Below, in pieces: positions 17,070 through 25,508 of a stretch of 64,000 bases of DNA (its first letter is position 1; every line of letters starts with the position of its first letter). Source of the DNA: Kocuria rosea subsp. polaris. GTDB lineage: Bacteria > Actinomycetota > Actinomycetes > Actinomycetales > Micrococcaceae. The position numbers and the translations under genes were made by a program. The notes beneath the pieces were generated by a model, which saw nothing but the letters and a program-made list of their open reading frames with translations, was not told the origin of the DNA and did no database searches. The DNA lies in assembly GCF_001483755.1 (NCBI RefSeq), contig NZ_LQBK01000022.1, forward strand, positions 220,139 through 284,138. Direction: 5' to 3'.

Positions 17070-18914
17070 TCAGGCCAGGTCCTCGGACAGCTCGAGCCAG
17101 CGCAGCTCGAGCTCCTCGATCTCGTCCTGGACCGCGTTCAGCCGGGCGGTGATCCTGCCCAGGCCGGTGTAGTCGGACTGGTCGTGCGCCGCCATCTCCG
17201 CGTGCAGGGCGTCGACCTGGGCGGCGAGCTTCTCCAGCTTCCGCTCGATCGAGCCCACCTCCTTCTGCGCGGCCCGGGCCTGGGCACCGGAGAGCTTGGG
17301 CGCGCCCTGCGCCGTCGTCGTCCCGTTCGGGGACGCCGTCCCCGTGGCCGCCAGCGGGTTCGAAGCGCTCGCGGAGCCGGCGGCCGTGCCGGTGCGGGAC
17401 TGGGAGGCCAGCTCCAGGTACTGCTCCACGCCGCGGGGCAGGTGCCGGAAGCGGCCGTCGATCACGGCGTACTGCTGGTCGGTGACCCGCTCCAGCAGGT
17501 AGCGGTCGTGCGAGACCACCAGGAGGGTGCCCGGCCAGGTGTCGAGCAGGTCCTCCATGGCGGCGAGCATGTCGGTGTCGAGGTCGTTGGACGGCTCGTC
17601 GAGGATCAGCACGTTCGGCTCGTCGAGCAGGATCATCAGCAGCTGCAGGCGCCGCTTCTGCCCGCCGGAGAGGTCCTTGACCGGGGTGGCGAGCTGCTCG
17701 TTGGTGAAGCCGAGCCGCTCCAGCAGCTGGCCCGGCGTCATCTCCTTGCCGTCCGCCAGGTAGGTGGAGCGCTTCGAGGCGACCACGTCCGAGACCCGGT
17801 CCTCGGCCACGTCCTCCAGCTCGGACAGCTGCTGGGTCAGGGTCGCGATCTTCACGGTCTTCCCGCGCTTGACCCGCCCGCTCGTGGGCTGCACCTCGCC
17901 GGTGACCAGGCCCAGCAGCGTGGACTTGCCCGCGCCGTTGACGCCCAGGATGCCGGTGCGCTCCCCGGGGGCGATCAGCCACGTGACGTCCCGGAGCACC
18001 TCCCGGGGCCCGTTGTCCTCGGTGGGGTAGGAGACGGAGACCTTCTCGAGGTCCACCACGTCCTTGCCCAGTCGGGAGACCGCCAGCTGGGACAGCGCCA
18101 CGGTGTCGCGCGGCGGCGGGACGTCGTTAATCAGCTGGTTCGCGGCCTCGATGCGGAACTTGGGCTTGGCCGTGCGGGCGGGCGCGCCGCGGCGCAGCCA
18201 CGCCAGCTCCTTCTTCATGAGGTTCTGCCGCTTGGACTCCACGGTGGCGGCCTGCCGGTCCCGCTCCACGCGCTGCAGGACGTACGCCGCGTAGCCGCCC
18301 TCGAAGGGCTCCACCATGCGGTCGTGCACCTCCCAGGTGTCGGTGCACACGGCGTCCAGGAACCAGCGGTCGTGGGTGACCACGGCCAGGCCGCCCTGGT
18401 TCTTCGGCCAGCGGTTGCCGAGGTGGCGGGCCAGCCAGGTGATGCCGTCCACGTCCAGGTGGTTGGTGGGCTCGTCCAGGAAGATGACGTCCCAGTCCCC
18501 GGCCAGCAGCGCCGCGAGCGCCACGCGGCGCTTCTGCCCACCGGAGAGCTCGCCCAGCTTCGCGTCCCAGTCGAGGTCCTTGACCAGCCCCGAGATCACG
18601 TCCCGCACCTTCGCGTCCCCGGCCCACTCGTGCTCCTCGCGGTCGCCGACGACGGCGTGCCCCACGGTCAGCTCCGGGTCCAGGACGTCGGCCTGGTCGA
18701 GCATGCCGACGCGCACGCCCGAGCGCACGGTCACGCGGCCCCCGTCCGGCTTCAGCCGCCCGGCGAGCAGCTTCATGAGCGTGGACTTGCCGTCGCCGTT
18801 GCGGCCCACGATGCCGATCCGGTCGCCCTCGTCGATGCCGAGACTGACGGCGTCGAAGACCGTCTTGGTGGGGAATTCCAGGTGCAGGTTCTCGCCGCCG
18901 AGTAGATGTGCCAC
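17070..18914 (-). CDS. ABC-F family ATPase (Uup/EttA-type ribosome-associated)
   Basis: 614 residues with two ATP-binding cassettes and no membrane segment. The first has Walker A GRNGDGKST near residue 38 and signature LSGGQKRR; the second has GVNGAGKST, LSGGQKRR and LILDEPSNDLD. A linker between them and a C-terminal coiled-coil-like segment (AAQKEVGSIERKLEKLAAQ onward) fit the Uup branch. ABC-F proteins act on the ribosome in translation control or antibiotic protection. Length matches the family. It is transcribed alone, away from the repeat region upstream. Confidence 0.93.
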   Translation of the reverse strand: MAHLLGGENLHLEFPTKTVFDAVSLGIDEGDRIGIVGRNGDGKSTLMKLLAGRLKPDGGRVTVRSGVRVGMLDQADVLDPELTVGHAVVGDREEHEWAGDAKVRDVISGLVKDLDWDAKLGELSGGQKRRVALAALLAGDWDVIFLDEPTNHLDVDGITWLARHLGNRWPKNQGGLAVVTHDRWFLDAVCTDTWEVHDRMVEPFEGGYAAYVLQRVERDRQAATVESKRQNLMKKELAWLRRGAPARTAKPKFRIEAANQLINDVPPPRDTVALSQLAVSRLGKDVVDLEKVSVSYPTEDNGPREVLRDVTWLIAPGERTGILGVNGAGKSTLLGLVTGEVQPTSGRVKRGKTVKIATLTQQLSELEDVAEDRVSDVVASKRSTYLADGKEMTPGQLLERLGFTNEQLATPVKDLSGGQKRRLQLLMILLDEPNVLILDEPSNDLDTDMLAAMEDLLDTWPGTLLVVSHDRYLLERVTDQQYAVIDGRFRHLPRGVEQYLELASQSRTGTAAGSASASNPLAATGTASPNGTTTAQGAPKLSGAQARAAQKEVGSIERKLEKLAAQVDALHAEMAAHDQSDYTGLGRITARLNAVQDEIEELELRWLELSEDLA

Positions 18915-18958
18915 CCGTCAAGGGTACTCGCGTGCCCGCCCGCCCCCACCCGCTGCCC

Positions 18959-19184
18959 CGAGCCCCCAAGCTTCTGCCCGCTGGTGCGCCGAGCCCCCAG
19001 CTCTCTGGGCCCCCTGGCGCCGAGCCCCCAACTTCCTGGGCCGCTTGGCGCCGACTCCCCAGTATCTCGAGCCCCCCCCTGGTGCCGAGTCCCCAACTCT
19101 CTGGGCCCACTGGCGCCGAGCCCCCAGACCGGTCGCATTCCCCCAGGAAGAATCGTGGGGAAATGCGACGTGCTTGGGGACTCG
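18959..19184. repeat. Palindromic repeat element, copy A (31-bp direct array plus 68-bp hairpin hub)
   Basis: CGAG/CGAC starts of imperfect direct units fall at 18959, 18990, 19021, 19052, 19086 and 19117; spacing is 31 bases except one 34-base step, and one partial unit is at 19069. Typical units read CGAGCCCCCAACT, a short CTGGG block, then GGCGC. The last unit forms the left arm of a 68-bp inverted repeat (19117-19184): CGCCGAGCCCCCAG pairs with CTTGGGGACTCGGCG, and inside it GTCGCATTCCCCC pairs with GGGGAAATGCGAC around a short loop with AGGAAGAAT. It lies in the 440-base gap before the RTX gene; no gene is seen here. I do not recognise the element. Confidence 0.8.
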
Positions 19185-19356
19185 GCGGAGCGGGAAGGCC
19201 GGGGCATCGAAGCGATTCACTATCCGGCGATGCATCCCCGGGTGTAGTCGAATCCTCATGCTGGGGGTGGACGCTTCGTGAATGCATGACTCCGCATGCT
19301 GTAGATGGCGTCACGAGGCGCCGCAGGCGAAGACCAGCAATTGCGGAGGCACCATC

Positions 19357-20313
19357 ATGGCAACAACACAGCGTCCCGATGCATCTCGTTCCTGTCCCGA
19401 CGGCAGGGGAGGCCGCACTTCACCGCGCAAGCGGCTCGCCGGAGTCGTGGCGGCCGGTGTCCTGGCCGGCTCCACGCTCTTCATGGGGTTCACGCCGGCC
19501 CAGGCCGTGAGCACCGGCGTGGCGGTGGAGGGCAGCGTCCTGAAGATCGCGGCCAGTCCGGGAAAGAACAACAACATCACCGTGGCTCCCTACGTCAAGG
19601 GCGGCAAGGCCTACTACAGGGTCACGGACACCGGTGACTCCGTGGTCGCCGGCAACCAGTGCGTCAGGCTGAGCACCACCACCATCCGGTGTGCCGCGGC
19701 GGGCGTCTCGTCCGTCCGGGTGGACACCGGGGGCGGCAACGACAGGGTGAACCTGACGTCCGTGACCAAGTCGTCGCGCGTCGATACCGGGACGGGCAAC
19801 GACGTGGTCTACGGCGGGACCGCCAGGGACATCGTCTACGGGCAGAGCGGCAACGACTACCTGTTCGGACAGGCCGGCAACGACTACCTGTTCGGCGGAT
19901 CGGGCAATGACTACGTGTCCGGCGGATCGGGCATCGACTTCATGCGTGGTCAGGACGGCGACGACAGGCTCTACGGCAGTGCGGGGGACGACACCCTGTA
20001 TGGCGACGCTGGAAACGACAAGCTCTACGGGCAGGCGGGCGACGACACCCTGCGTGGTCAGGACGGCGACGACACCCTCTACGGCAGCACCGAGGACGAC
20101 ACCCTGTACGGCGACGCTGGAAACGACAAGCTCTACGGGGAGAAGGGGAATGACAAGCACTACGGCGGTACCGGCAACGACTACCTGGACGGTGTGGACG
20201 GTGTGGCCTTCAACGACTATCTGAACGGCGAGCAGGGCGTGGACAAGTGCCAGGCCGACGGCGGTGACACCGTGCTCAACTGCGAGTCGGTCAGGAGGAT
20301 GAAGGCTCTCTGA
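19357..20313 (+). CDS. RTX-type calcium-binding repeat secreted protein
   Basis: 318 residues with a signal peptide (KRLAGVVAAGVLAGSTLFMG then AQA). After about 100 residues of N-terminal domain come about 15 nonapeptide repeats of the GGxGxDxLx type, such as GQSGNDYLF, GGSGNDYVS and GDAGNDKLY, forming a calcium-binding parallel beta-roll (about residues 145-300). The C-terminus is VLNCESVRRMKAL with a Cys pair (DKC and NCES). In Gram-positives such proteins are exported through the Sec route rather than by type I systems. The ATG has GGAGG seven bases upstream. It is flanked on both sides by the palindromic repeat element. Confidence 0.88.
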   Translation: MATTQRPDASRSCPDGRGGRTSPRKRLAGVVAAGVLAGSTLFMGFTPAQAVSTGVAVEGSVLKIAASPGKNNNITVAPYVKGGKAYYRVTDTGDSVVAGNQCVRLSTTTIRCAAAGVSSVRVDTGGGNDRVNLTSVTKSSRVDTGTGNDVVYGGTARDIVYGQSGNDYLFGQAGNDYLFGGSGNDYVSGGSGIDFMRGQDGDDRLYGSAGDDTLYGDAGNDKLYGQAGDDTLRGQDGDDTLYGSTEDDTLYGDAGNDKLYGEKGNDKHYGGTGNDYLDGVDGVAFNDYLNGEQGVDKCQADGGDTVLNCESVRRMKAL

Positions 20314-20340
20314 TCAGCGGTATGACGGTTGCAGTGCAAC

Positions 20341-20383
20341 GGTGGCGGTGGCGCTCACGCACTGGTGAGGCGCCGCCGCCACC
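20341..20383 (+). terminator. Hairpin after the RTX gene
   Basis: Arms 20341-20354 (GGTGGCGGTGGCGC) and 20370-20383 pair over 14 positions with one mismatch and a 15-base loop, 27 bases after the RTX stop codon. No T run; probable terminator. Confidence 0.6.
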
Positions 20384-20397
20384 GCCAGCACGTCCAC

Positions 20398-20589
20398 CGA
20401 GCCCCCACCCGTTGGGTGCATGACCCGCCGAGTCCCCAGTCATGTCGCACATCCCCAGGAATATCCGTGGGGAAACGCGACGGGACTGGGGGCTCGGCGC
20501 GTCGGAGCCCAGTGAGGTGGGGGTTCGGCGGCGAGGGAGCGCCAGGAAGCGGGGCTCGACGTGTCGGAGTGCCGGGAACTGGGGGCTCG
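20398..20589. repeat. Palindromic repeat element, copy B
   Basis: Two direct units start at 20398 and 20429. The 68-bp hub (20429-20496) matches copy A without gaps at about 53 of 68 positions; its outer arms CGCCGAGTCCCCAGTC and GACTGGGGGCTCGGCG pair at 15 of 16. To the right the unit continues in inverted orientation, its CTCG/TTCG ends at 20496, 20527, 20558 and 20589, exactly 31 bases apart. The whole is therefore an array converging on a central hairpin. It fills the 350-base gap before the next gene. Confidence 0.8.
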
Positions 20590-20661
20590 GCGGCGGGGAC
20601 GGCCGGTGTGCGAACAGAAATTTCTAAGCGGCGGCACAAGCACGGGTGAGAGCATGGGGCC

Positions 20662-21429
20662 ATGGAGCAGAACCCGACGGAGCGATCCTCCTCGACCCCC
20701 AGCACGCGACCCCTGGGCACCAGGCTGAACGGCATCACGGACCTGGAGACCGCCGTCCGCGCCGTCACGGAGCACCCCGGGCCGGTGGAGATCCCGGCCG
20801 GGCCCGGCCAGCTGGTCGGCCGCCACCTCGGCTCGGTGCCGCAGCGCCAGGTGGGGGAGGCCCTGCGCGGCGCGGGGGCCGATCCGCTGATGATCCGGGC
20901 GGACATCTCGATCGACCAGGACATCCCGGACGAGGGCGTCATCGCGGTGCTCGACGACCACCTCTCGCTGGCCGCCGGCGTGGGTGCTGCGTACCTCGTG
21001 GTGCCGCGGGCCGGCGTCGGCGGGCGGGGCCGCAGCGAGGACCGGATCTACTCGATGCTCGCCGCGCTCGCGGAGGCCGCCTCGGCCCACCAGGTGCACC
21101 TGCTGCTCGAGACGGAGGGCGCCACCGCGGACGAGGTGGAGCTGGTCCAGTTCCTGGAGCGGGCCCGTGCGGCGGGAACCCTGGACGTGGACCCGCACTA
21201 CCTGGCGTCCGTGGCCTGGAACGTGGCCGCGTCCTCGGAGGCGGGGGAGGGCCCCGCTGCCGCGTTCGAGCGGATGCGGCCCCTGCTGGACCTCGCCCCG
21301 CTGATCATCTCGGGGGTGGACGAGGACACGGTCGAGGACCTGTTCGCCGCCGTCCCGGAGCTGCGGGAGGCCGCCGCCCAGGCCCGGATCATCGTGGTCC
21401 TGGGACGCCCGGGAGCGGCCGGGGCCTGA
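20662..21429 (+). CDS. Hypothetical protein, possibly TIM-barrel-like
   Basis: 255 residues, no signal peptide and no membrane helix. The alternation of strands and helices (PLMIRADISID, GVGAAYLVVPRAGV, HQVHLLLETEGA, APLIISGVDED, ARIIVVLGRPG) resembles a TIM barrel of the sugar-phosphate-isomerase type, but I see no conserved metal-binding or catalytic residues, so this is structural guesswork. The ATG at 20662 is 16 bases after another in a different frame; GGTGAGAG lies upstream. It precedes tRNA-Gln by 62 bases. Function is not recognised. Confidence 0.65.
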   Translation: MEQNPTERSSSTPSTRPLGTRLNGITDLETAVRAVTEHPGPVEIPAGPGQLVGRHLGSVPQRQVGEALRGAGADPLMIRADISIDQDIPDEGVIAVLDDHLSLAAGVGAAYLVVPRAGVGGRGRSEDRIYSMLAALAEAASAHQVHLLLETEGATADEVELVQFLERARAAGTLDVDPHYLASVAWNVAASSEAGEGPAAAFERMRPLLDLAPLIISGVDEDTVEDLFAAVPELREAAAQARIIVVLGRPGAAGA

Positions 21430-21491
21430 TGCCCGAGTGGTAGGGTGACTGCCTGTGCACTGCGTGCACCACTGCCGTTCCACGGCGGTGC

Positions 21492-21564
21492 TCCGCCTTG
21501 GTGTAATCGGCAGCACCCCGGCCTTTGGAGCCGTGGAGTCTAGGTTCGAGTCCTAGAGGCGGAA
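21492..21564 (+). tRNA. tRNA-Gln (anticodon TTG)
   Basis: A 73-base cloverleaf. The acceptor arms TCCGCCT (21492-21498) and AGGCGGA (21557-21563) pair fully, followed by discriminator A. The anticodon loop CTTTGGA gives TTG. The T-arm is CTAGG-TTCGAGT-CCTAG. No CCA is encoded. tRNA-Gln directly ahead of glmU is a common actinobacterial order. Confidence 0.95.
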
Positions 21565-21706
21565 CGTCCGCATCCCGCCAGACAGCCCGGAAGCTCGGAA
21601 GTGCCAGAGCCGAAGAGCGCAACAGCTAGTGAGACGGAACGGAGCCGGAGCCGGTGAGCCCACCGGCTCCTCTCTACGATCGACGACCGAGGAGCTGCAT
21701 CCCGCT

Positions 21707-23254
21707 GTGAGCACCCCCCAGACCCCTGCGAATCGTCCGGGGGCGGCCGTCGGGCCCGCCGCCGTCATCGTCCTGGCCGCCGGCAAGGGCACGCGCATGA
21801 AGTCCAAGACCCCCAAGATCCTGCACCGGATCGGGGGTCGTTCCATGGTCGGGCACTGCCTGGTGGCCGCGCGGAGCCTGCACCCGCAGCGGCTGGCCGC
21901 CGTGGTGCGCTTCGAGCGGGACCTGGTGGCCCCGCACGTCCTCGAGCAGGACCCCGAGGCGCTCATCGTGGACCAGGACGAGGTCCCCGGCACGGGCCGG
22001 GCGGTCCAGGTGGCCGTGGAGGCGCTCGACGCCCAGGAGCGGCTGGCCGGCACCGTGGTGGTCACCTATGGCGACGTCCCCCTGCTGACCCCGGAGGTCC
22101 TGCGGAGGCTGGTGTCCCACCACGAGGAGCGGGCCAACGCGGTGACCGTGCTGACCGCCGACCACGAGCAGCCCGGCGGCTACGGCCGGATCCTGCGCGA
22201 CGCCGACGGCTCGTTCCGGGAGATCAAGGAGGCGAAGGACGCCACCGAGGCCGAGCTCGCGGTCGCCGAGATCAACTCCGGCATCTTCGCCTTCGACGCC
22301 GACGTCCTGCGGGACTCCCTCGCGAAGGTCACCTCGGACAACGCCCAGGGCGAGATGTACCTGACGGACGTCCCGCTGCTGGCCCGCGAGGCCGGCCACG
22401 CGGTGGACGCGCTGAAGATCGAGGACCGCTGGGAGGTCGAGGGCGCCAACGACCGCGTGCAGCTCGCCCAGCTCGGCGCCCACCTCAACCGCCGGGTCCT
22501 CGAGGCGCACATGCGCAACGGCGTGACGGTCGTGGACCCCGCCAGCACCTGGATCGACGTGCAGGTGCGCATCGCCGCGGACGCCACGATCCTGCCGGGG
22601 ACCCAGTTGCACGGGGGCACCCGGGTGGGCGAGGACGCCGTCGTCGGCCCGGACACCACCCTCACGGACGTGGAGGTGGGCCCCGGCGCGCACGTGGTGC
22701 GCACACACGGCTCCGGGTCCGTGATCGGACCGCGCGCGAGCGTGGGTCCCTTTGCCTACCTGCGCCCGGGCACGGTGCTCGGGGACCAGGGCAAGATCGG
22801 CACGTTCGTGGAGACCAAGAACTCCCGGATCGGCACCGGCTCGAAGGTCCCGCACCTGTCCTACGTGGGGGACGCCACGATCGGCGAGCACTCCAACATC
22901 GGGGCGGCCTCGGTCTTCGTCAACTACGACGGCGTGCGCAAGCAGCGCACCGTGATCGGGGACCACGTCCGGATGGGCTCCGACAACATGTACGTGGCGC
23001 CCGTGCACGTCGGCGACGGCGCCTACTCCGGGGCCGGCACCACGATCCGCAAGGACGTGCCGCCCGGAGCCCTGGCCCTGACCGAGGGCGCGCAGCGGGT
23101 CGTCGAGAACTGGGTCCTGGAGCACCGTGCCGGCACCGCCGCGGCCGAGGCCGCCGAGCGGGCCCTGGGCAACGGCGCGGCCACGGCCGCACCGGGGACT
23201 CCCGAGCACTCCAGCGCAGGAACCGGCGCGGACACCACCGAGGAAAGCGAGTAA
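21707..23254 (+). CDS. glmU: Bifunctional GlmU: glucosamine-1-phosphate acetyltransferase / UDP-GlcNAc pyrophosphorylase
   Basis: 515 residues. It makes UDP-GlcNAc for peptidoglycan and wall polymers in the cytoplasm. The N-terminal half has the uridyltransferase motif LAAGKGTRMKSKTPK near residue 25; the C-terminal half is a left-handed beta-helix acetyltransferase domain (hexapeptide repeats around GKIGTFVETKNSRIG and GEHSNIGAASVFVNYDG). A 50-residue acidic/Ala-rich tail follows, as in other actinobacteria. The GTG at 21707 has GGAG about 12 bases upstream; the frame is open to 21629, but that stretch has no better start. It ends two bases before prs, an obvious operon. Confidence 0.96.
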   Translation: MSTPQTPANRPGAAVGPAAVIVLAAGKGTRMKSKTPKILHRIGGRSMVGHCLVAARSLHPQRLAAVVRFERDLVAPHVLEQDPEALIVDQDEVPGTGRAVQVAVEALDAQERLAGTVVVTYGDVPLLTPEVLRRLVSHHEERANAVTVLTADHEQPGGYGRILRDADGSFREIKEAKDATEAELAVAEINSGIFAFDADVLRDSLAKVTSDNAQGEMYLTDVPLLAREAGHAVDALKIEDRWEVEGANDRVQLAQLGAHLNRRVLEAHMRNGVTVVDPASTWIDVQVRIAADATILPGTQLHGGTRVGEDAVVGPDTTLTDVEVGPGAHVVRTHGSGSVIGPRASVGPFAYLRPGTVLGDQGKIGTFVETKNSRIGTGSKVPHLSYVGDATIGEHSNIGAASVFVNYDGVRKQRTVIGDHVRMGSDNMYVAPVHVGDGAYSGAGTTIRKDVPPGALALTEGAQRVVENWVLEHRAGTAAAEAAERALGNGAATAAPGTPEHSSAGTGADTTEESE

Positions 23255-23256
23255 CA

Positions 23257-24237
23257 ATGACCGCAATCACCAACGCAGGTGCCAAGCAGCTGGTCCTGGT
23301 CTCGGGGCGGGCCCACCCGGAGCTCGCCGAGCGCATCGCCTCGGAGCTGGGCACGGAGCTGATCCCCACGGACGCCTACGACTTCGCCAACGGCGAGACC
23401 TACGTGCGGTTCGGGGAGTCGGTGCGCGGCACGGACGCCTTCCTCATCCAGTCCCACCCGGCGCCGATCAACCAGTGGATCATGGAGCAGCTGCTCATGA
23501 TCGACTCCCTCAAGCGGGCCTCCGCGAAGTCGATCACCGTGGTGTCCCCGTTCTACCCCTACGCCCGGCAGGACAAGAAGCACCGCGGCCGCGAGCCGAT
23601 CTCGGCCCGCCTCATCTCGGACCTCTACAAGACGGCCGGCGCGGACCGGCTGATGTCCGTGGACCTGCACACCGCGCAGATCCAGGGCTTCTTCGACGGT
23701 CCCGTCGACCACCTCATGGCCATTCCGCTGCTGGCGGCCCACGTGCGCTCCGTCGTCGACGTCGACAACGTCACCGTGGTCTCCCCGGACACCGGGCGCG
23801 TGCGCGTGGCGGAGCAGTGGACCGAGCTGCTGGGCGGGTGCCCGCTCGCGTTCGTGCACAAGACCCGGGACATCACCCGGCCCAACCAGGCCACCTCGAA
23901 GGAGGTCGTGGGCCAGATCGAGGGCCGCACCTGCGTGCTGATCGACGACATGATCGACACGGGCGGGACCATCTCCGGCGCCGTGCAGGTGCTGCGCGAG
24001 AAGGGCGCCAAGGACGTCATCATCGCCGCGACCCACGCGGTGTTCTCGGATCCGGCCGTGGAGCGGCTGTCCACGTGCGGCGCCCTCGAGGTGGTCGTCA
24101 CGGACACCCTGCCCGTGCCGCCGGAGCACCAGTTCGAGAACCTCACGGTCCTCTCGATCGCCCCGCTCATCGCCCGGGCCATCCAGGAGGTCTTCGAGGA
24201 CGGCTCCGTGACCAGCCTCTTCAACGGCAGGTCCTGA
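23257..24237 (+). CDS. prs: Ribose-phosphate pyrophosphokinase (PRPP synthetase)
   Basis: 326 residues, the usual length. It converts ribose-5-phosphate and ATP to PRPP for nucleotide, His and Trp synthesis and, in actinobacteria, for decaprenylphosphoryl-arabinose precursors. The metal/ATP motif VDLHTAQIQGFFDGPVDHL, the flexible-loop basic segment PYARQDKKHRGREPIS and the PRPP-binding loop VLIDDMIDTGGTI are all present. The ATG follows the glmU stop by two bases. In many relatives the next genes are rplY and pth; here they lie 37 kb further on. Confidence 0.97.
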   Translation: MTAITNAGAKQLVLVSGRAHPELAERIASELGTELIPTDAYDFANGETYVRFGESVRGTDAFLIQSHPAPINQWIMEQLLMIDSLKRASAKSITVVSPFYPYARQDKKHRGREPISARLISDLYKTAGADRLMSVDLHTAQIQGFFDGPVDHLMAIPLLAAHVRSVVDVDNVTVVSPDTGRVRVAEQWTELLGGCPLAFVHKTRDITRPNQATSKEVVGQIEGRTCVLIDDMIDTGGTISGAVQVLREKGAKDVIIAATHAVFSDPAVERLSTCGALEVVVTDTLPVPPEHQFENLTVLSIAPLIARAIQEVFEDGSVTSLFNGRS

Positions 24238-24255
24238 CCCGGCTACGGCCGACGA

Positions 24256-24293
24256 CGACGCAGCCCCTCGCCTTGCGGTGAGGGGCTGCGTCG
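24256..24293. terminator. Strong hairpin terminator after glmU-prs
   Basis: A perfect 14-bp stem (24256-24269 with 24280-24293, CGACGCAGCCCCTC) with a 10-base loop. It lies between convergent prs and the LGFP/CAP gene, so it can serve both. No T run. Confidence 0.8.
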
Positions 24294-24314
24294 CTGTCCG
24301 GGTGGCGGAACGGG

Positions 24315-25508
24315 TCAGCGGGTGACCCAGTTGCGCTTGGTGATCGAGGACCAGTGCACGGTGTAGCCGTTGGAGAACCGCTGGCGGACCTCCGAGCCGT
24401 ACCGGTACTCGTCGGTGACCGGGTAGCCGTAGCCGCGCTCGGCGCCGGCGGCCTTCCAGCGCTGGCCGATCGCGCCGGACTCCTTCACGACCTTCGCCCC
24501 GGTGCGGGGGCTCCACAGCACCTTGTGCACGGCGCTGCCCTTGCGGAAGACCTGGTAGGCGCCGCCGCCGGTGAGCCCGGTGATCTCGCGGGTGGTGGGG
24601 TAGCCGAAGCCGTTCTCCCAGCGGTGGGCGGCGAACTTGCGGCCGATGGCGCCGTTGAAGTTCACGGGCCACGCCCCGGTGCCGGAGCTCCAGTAGAAGG
24701 TGTGCTTGTTGGCGAAGCCCTGCAGGACACCGCCGTAGAGGAGCCCGCCGCGCTCGTGGCCCGTGGGGGCGCCGAACACGGGCGCCCCGCCCAGGGCGTG
24801 GTACTGGCGGCCGATCCCGCCGCGCACCTCGTAGCCGGCCGAGGTGATCGGCGCGGTGGTCGGCGGGGGAGTGGGCTTCGGCGCCGGCGCGGGGGCCGGT
24901 GCCGGGGCCGTGCCCACCGTGGTGCGGACGTCCGTGGGCCCCTTGCCGTCCGGGTAGCCGTAGGACGTGACCGTGCCGACCAGCCGCCAGCCCTGCTTGG
25001 TCCCGGCCAGCGAGCCGTCCGCGTAGGTCAGGCCGATCCCGATGACGGTCATGTCCGGGTCGGTGAGCACCTTGTTGTGCGCTTTCGAGTTCTTCCACCA
25101 GGTCATCAGGTCCGCCACCCGGCCCTGGTAGGAGATCGCGTGGATCTCGCCGACGTGGTTCCAGCCGGCGGCCCGGGGATCCGTCATGAAGGTGTTCGTG
25201 TGGTTGATGACCTCCTGGCGGACCAGGCGGTCGGACTCGCCCTGGGCGATGCCCGAGACGGTCGCGGAGTACTTCACCGGGGCGAGGCCCTTGGCCTTGC
25301 GGTGGGCGTTGATCAGCTCGAGCAGCTGCTGGGCGTCGGCCGAGCGGGTGCTCGAGGGGACCGTGACGATGTCCGAGCTCGCCGCGGCCGCGGGGGCCGC
25401 GGTGAGCATCCCGGTGGCGGGGACCGCCAGGGCGAGGGCGGCGGCGGTCAGCGTCAGCGGACCGGGGGTGCGGGTGCGCGCCGGGGCGCGGTGCTTGGCG
25501 GGGCTCAT
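24315..25508 (-). CDS. Secreted CAP-domain protein with LGFP repeats
   Basis: 397 residues. A signal peptide (ending AAPAAAAS) leads into a CAP/SCP domain (about residues 50-195): QQLLELINAHRKAKGL, SGIAQGESDRLV, WNHVGEIHAISY and AHNKVLTDPDMTVIGIG. A Pro/Ala linker follows, then about five LGFP repeats of the type GYEVRGGIGRQYHALGGA and FGYPTTREITG. LGFP modules bind the cell wall. The ATG at 25508 overlaps the stop of the lysozyme gene (ATGA), so the pair is co-translated. Likely wall-associated; the CAP activity is unknown. Confidence 0.9.
   Translation of the reverse strand: MSPAKHRAPARTRTPGPLTLTAAALALAVPATGMLTAAPAAAASSDIVTVPSSTRSADAQQLLELINAHRKAKGLAPVKYSATVSGIAQGESDRLVRQEVINHTNTFMTDPRAAGWNHVGEIHAISYQGRVADLMTWWKNSKAHNKVLTDPDMTVIGIGLTYADGSLAGTKQGWRLVGTVTSYGYPDGKGPTDVRTTVGTAPAPAPAPAPKPTPPPTTAPITSAGYEVRGGIGRQYHALGGAPVFGAPTGHERGGLLYGGVLQGFANKHTFYWSSGTGAWPVNFNGAIGRKFAAHRWENGFGYPTTREITGLTGGGAYQVFRKGSAVHKVLWSPRTGAKVVKESGAIGQRWKAAGAERGYGYPVTDEYRYGSEVRQRFSNGYTVHWSSITKRNWVTR

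Noticed and set aside
18959..20589. CRISPR array
   Set aside because: The 31-bp units are contiguous and imperfect with no unique spacers, and they appear in both orientations; no cas gene is present.
21492..21564. tRNA-Gln as attachment site of an integrated element
   Set aside because: No integrase gene or duplicated tRNA end was seen in the window, so the island cannot be tied to this tRNA.
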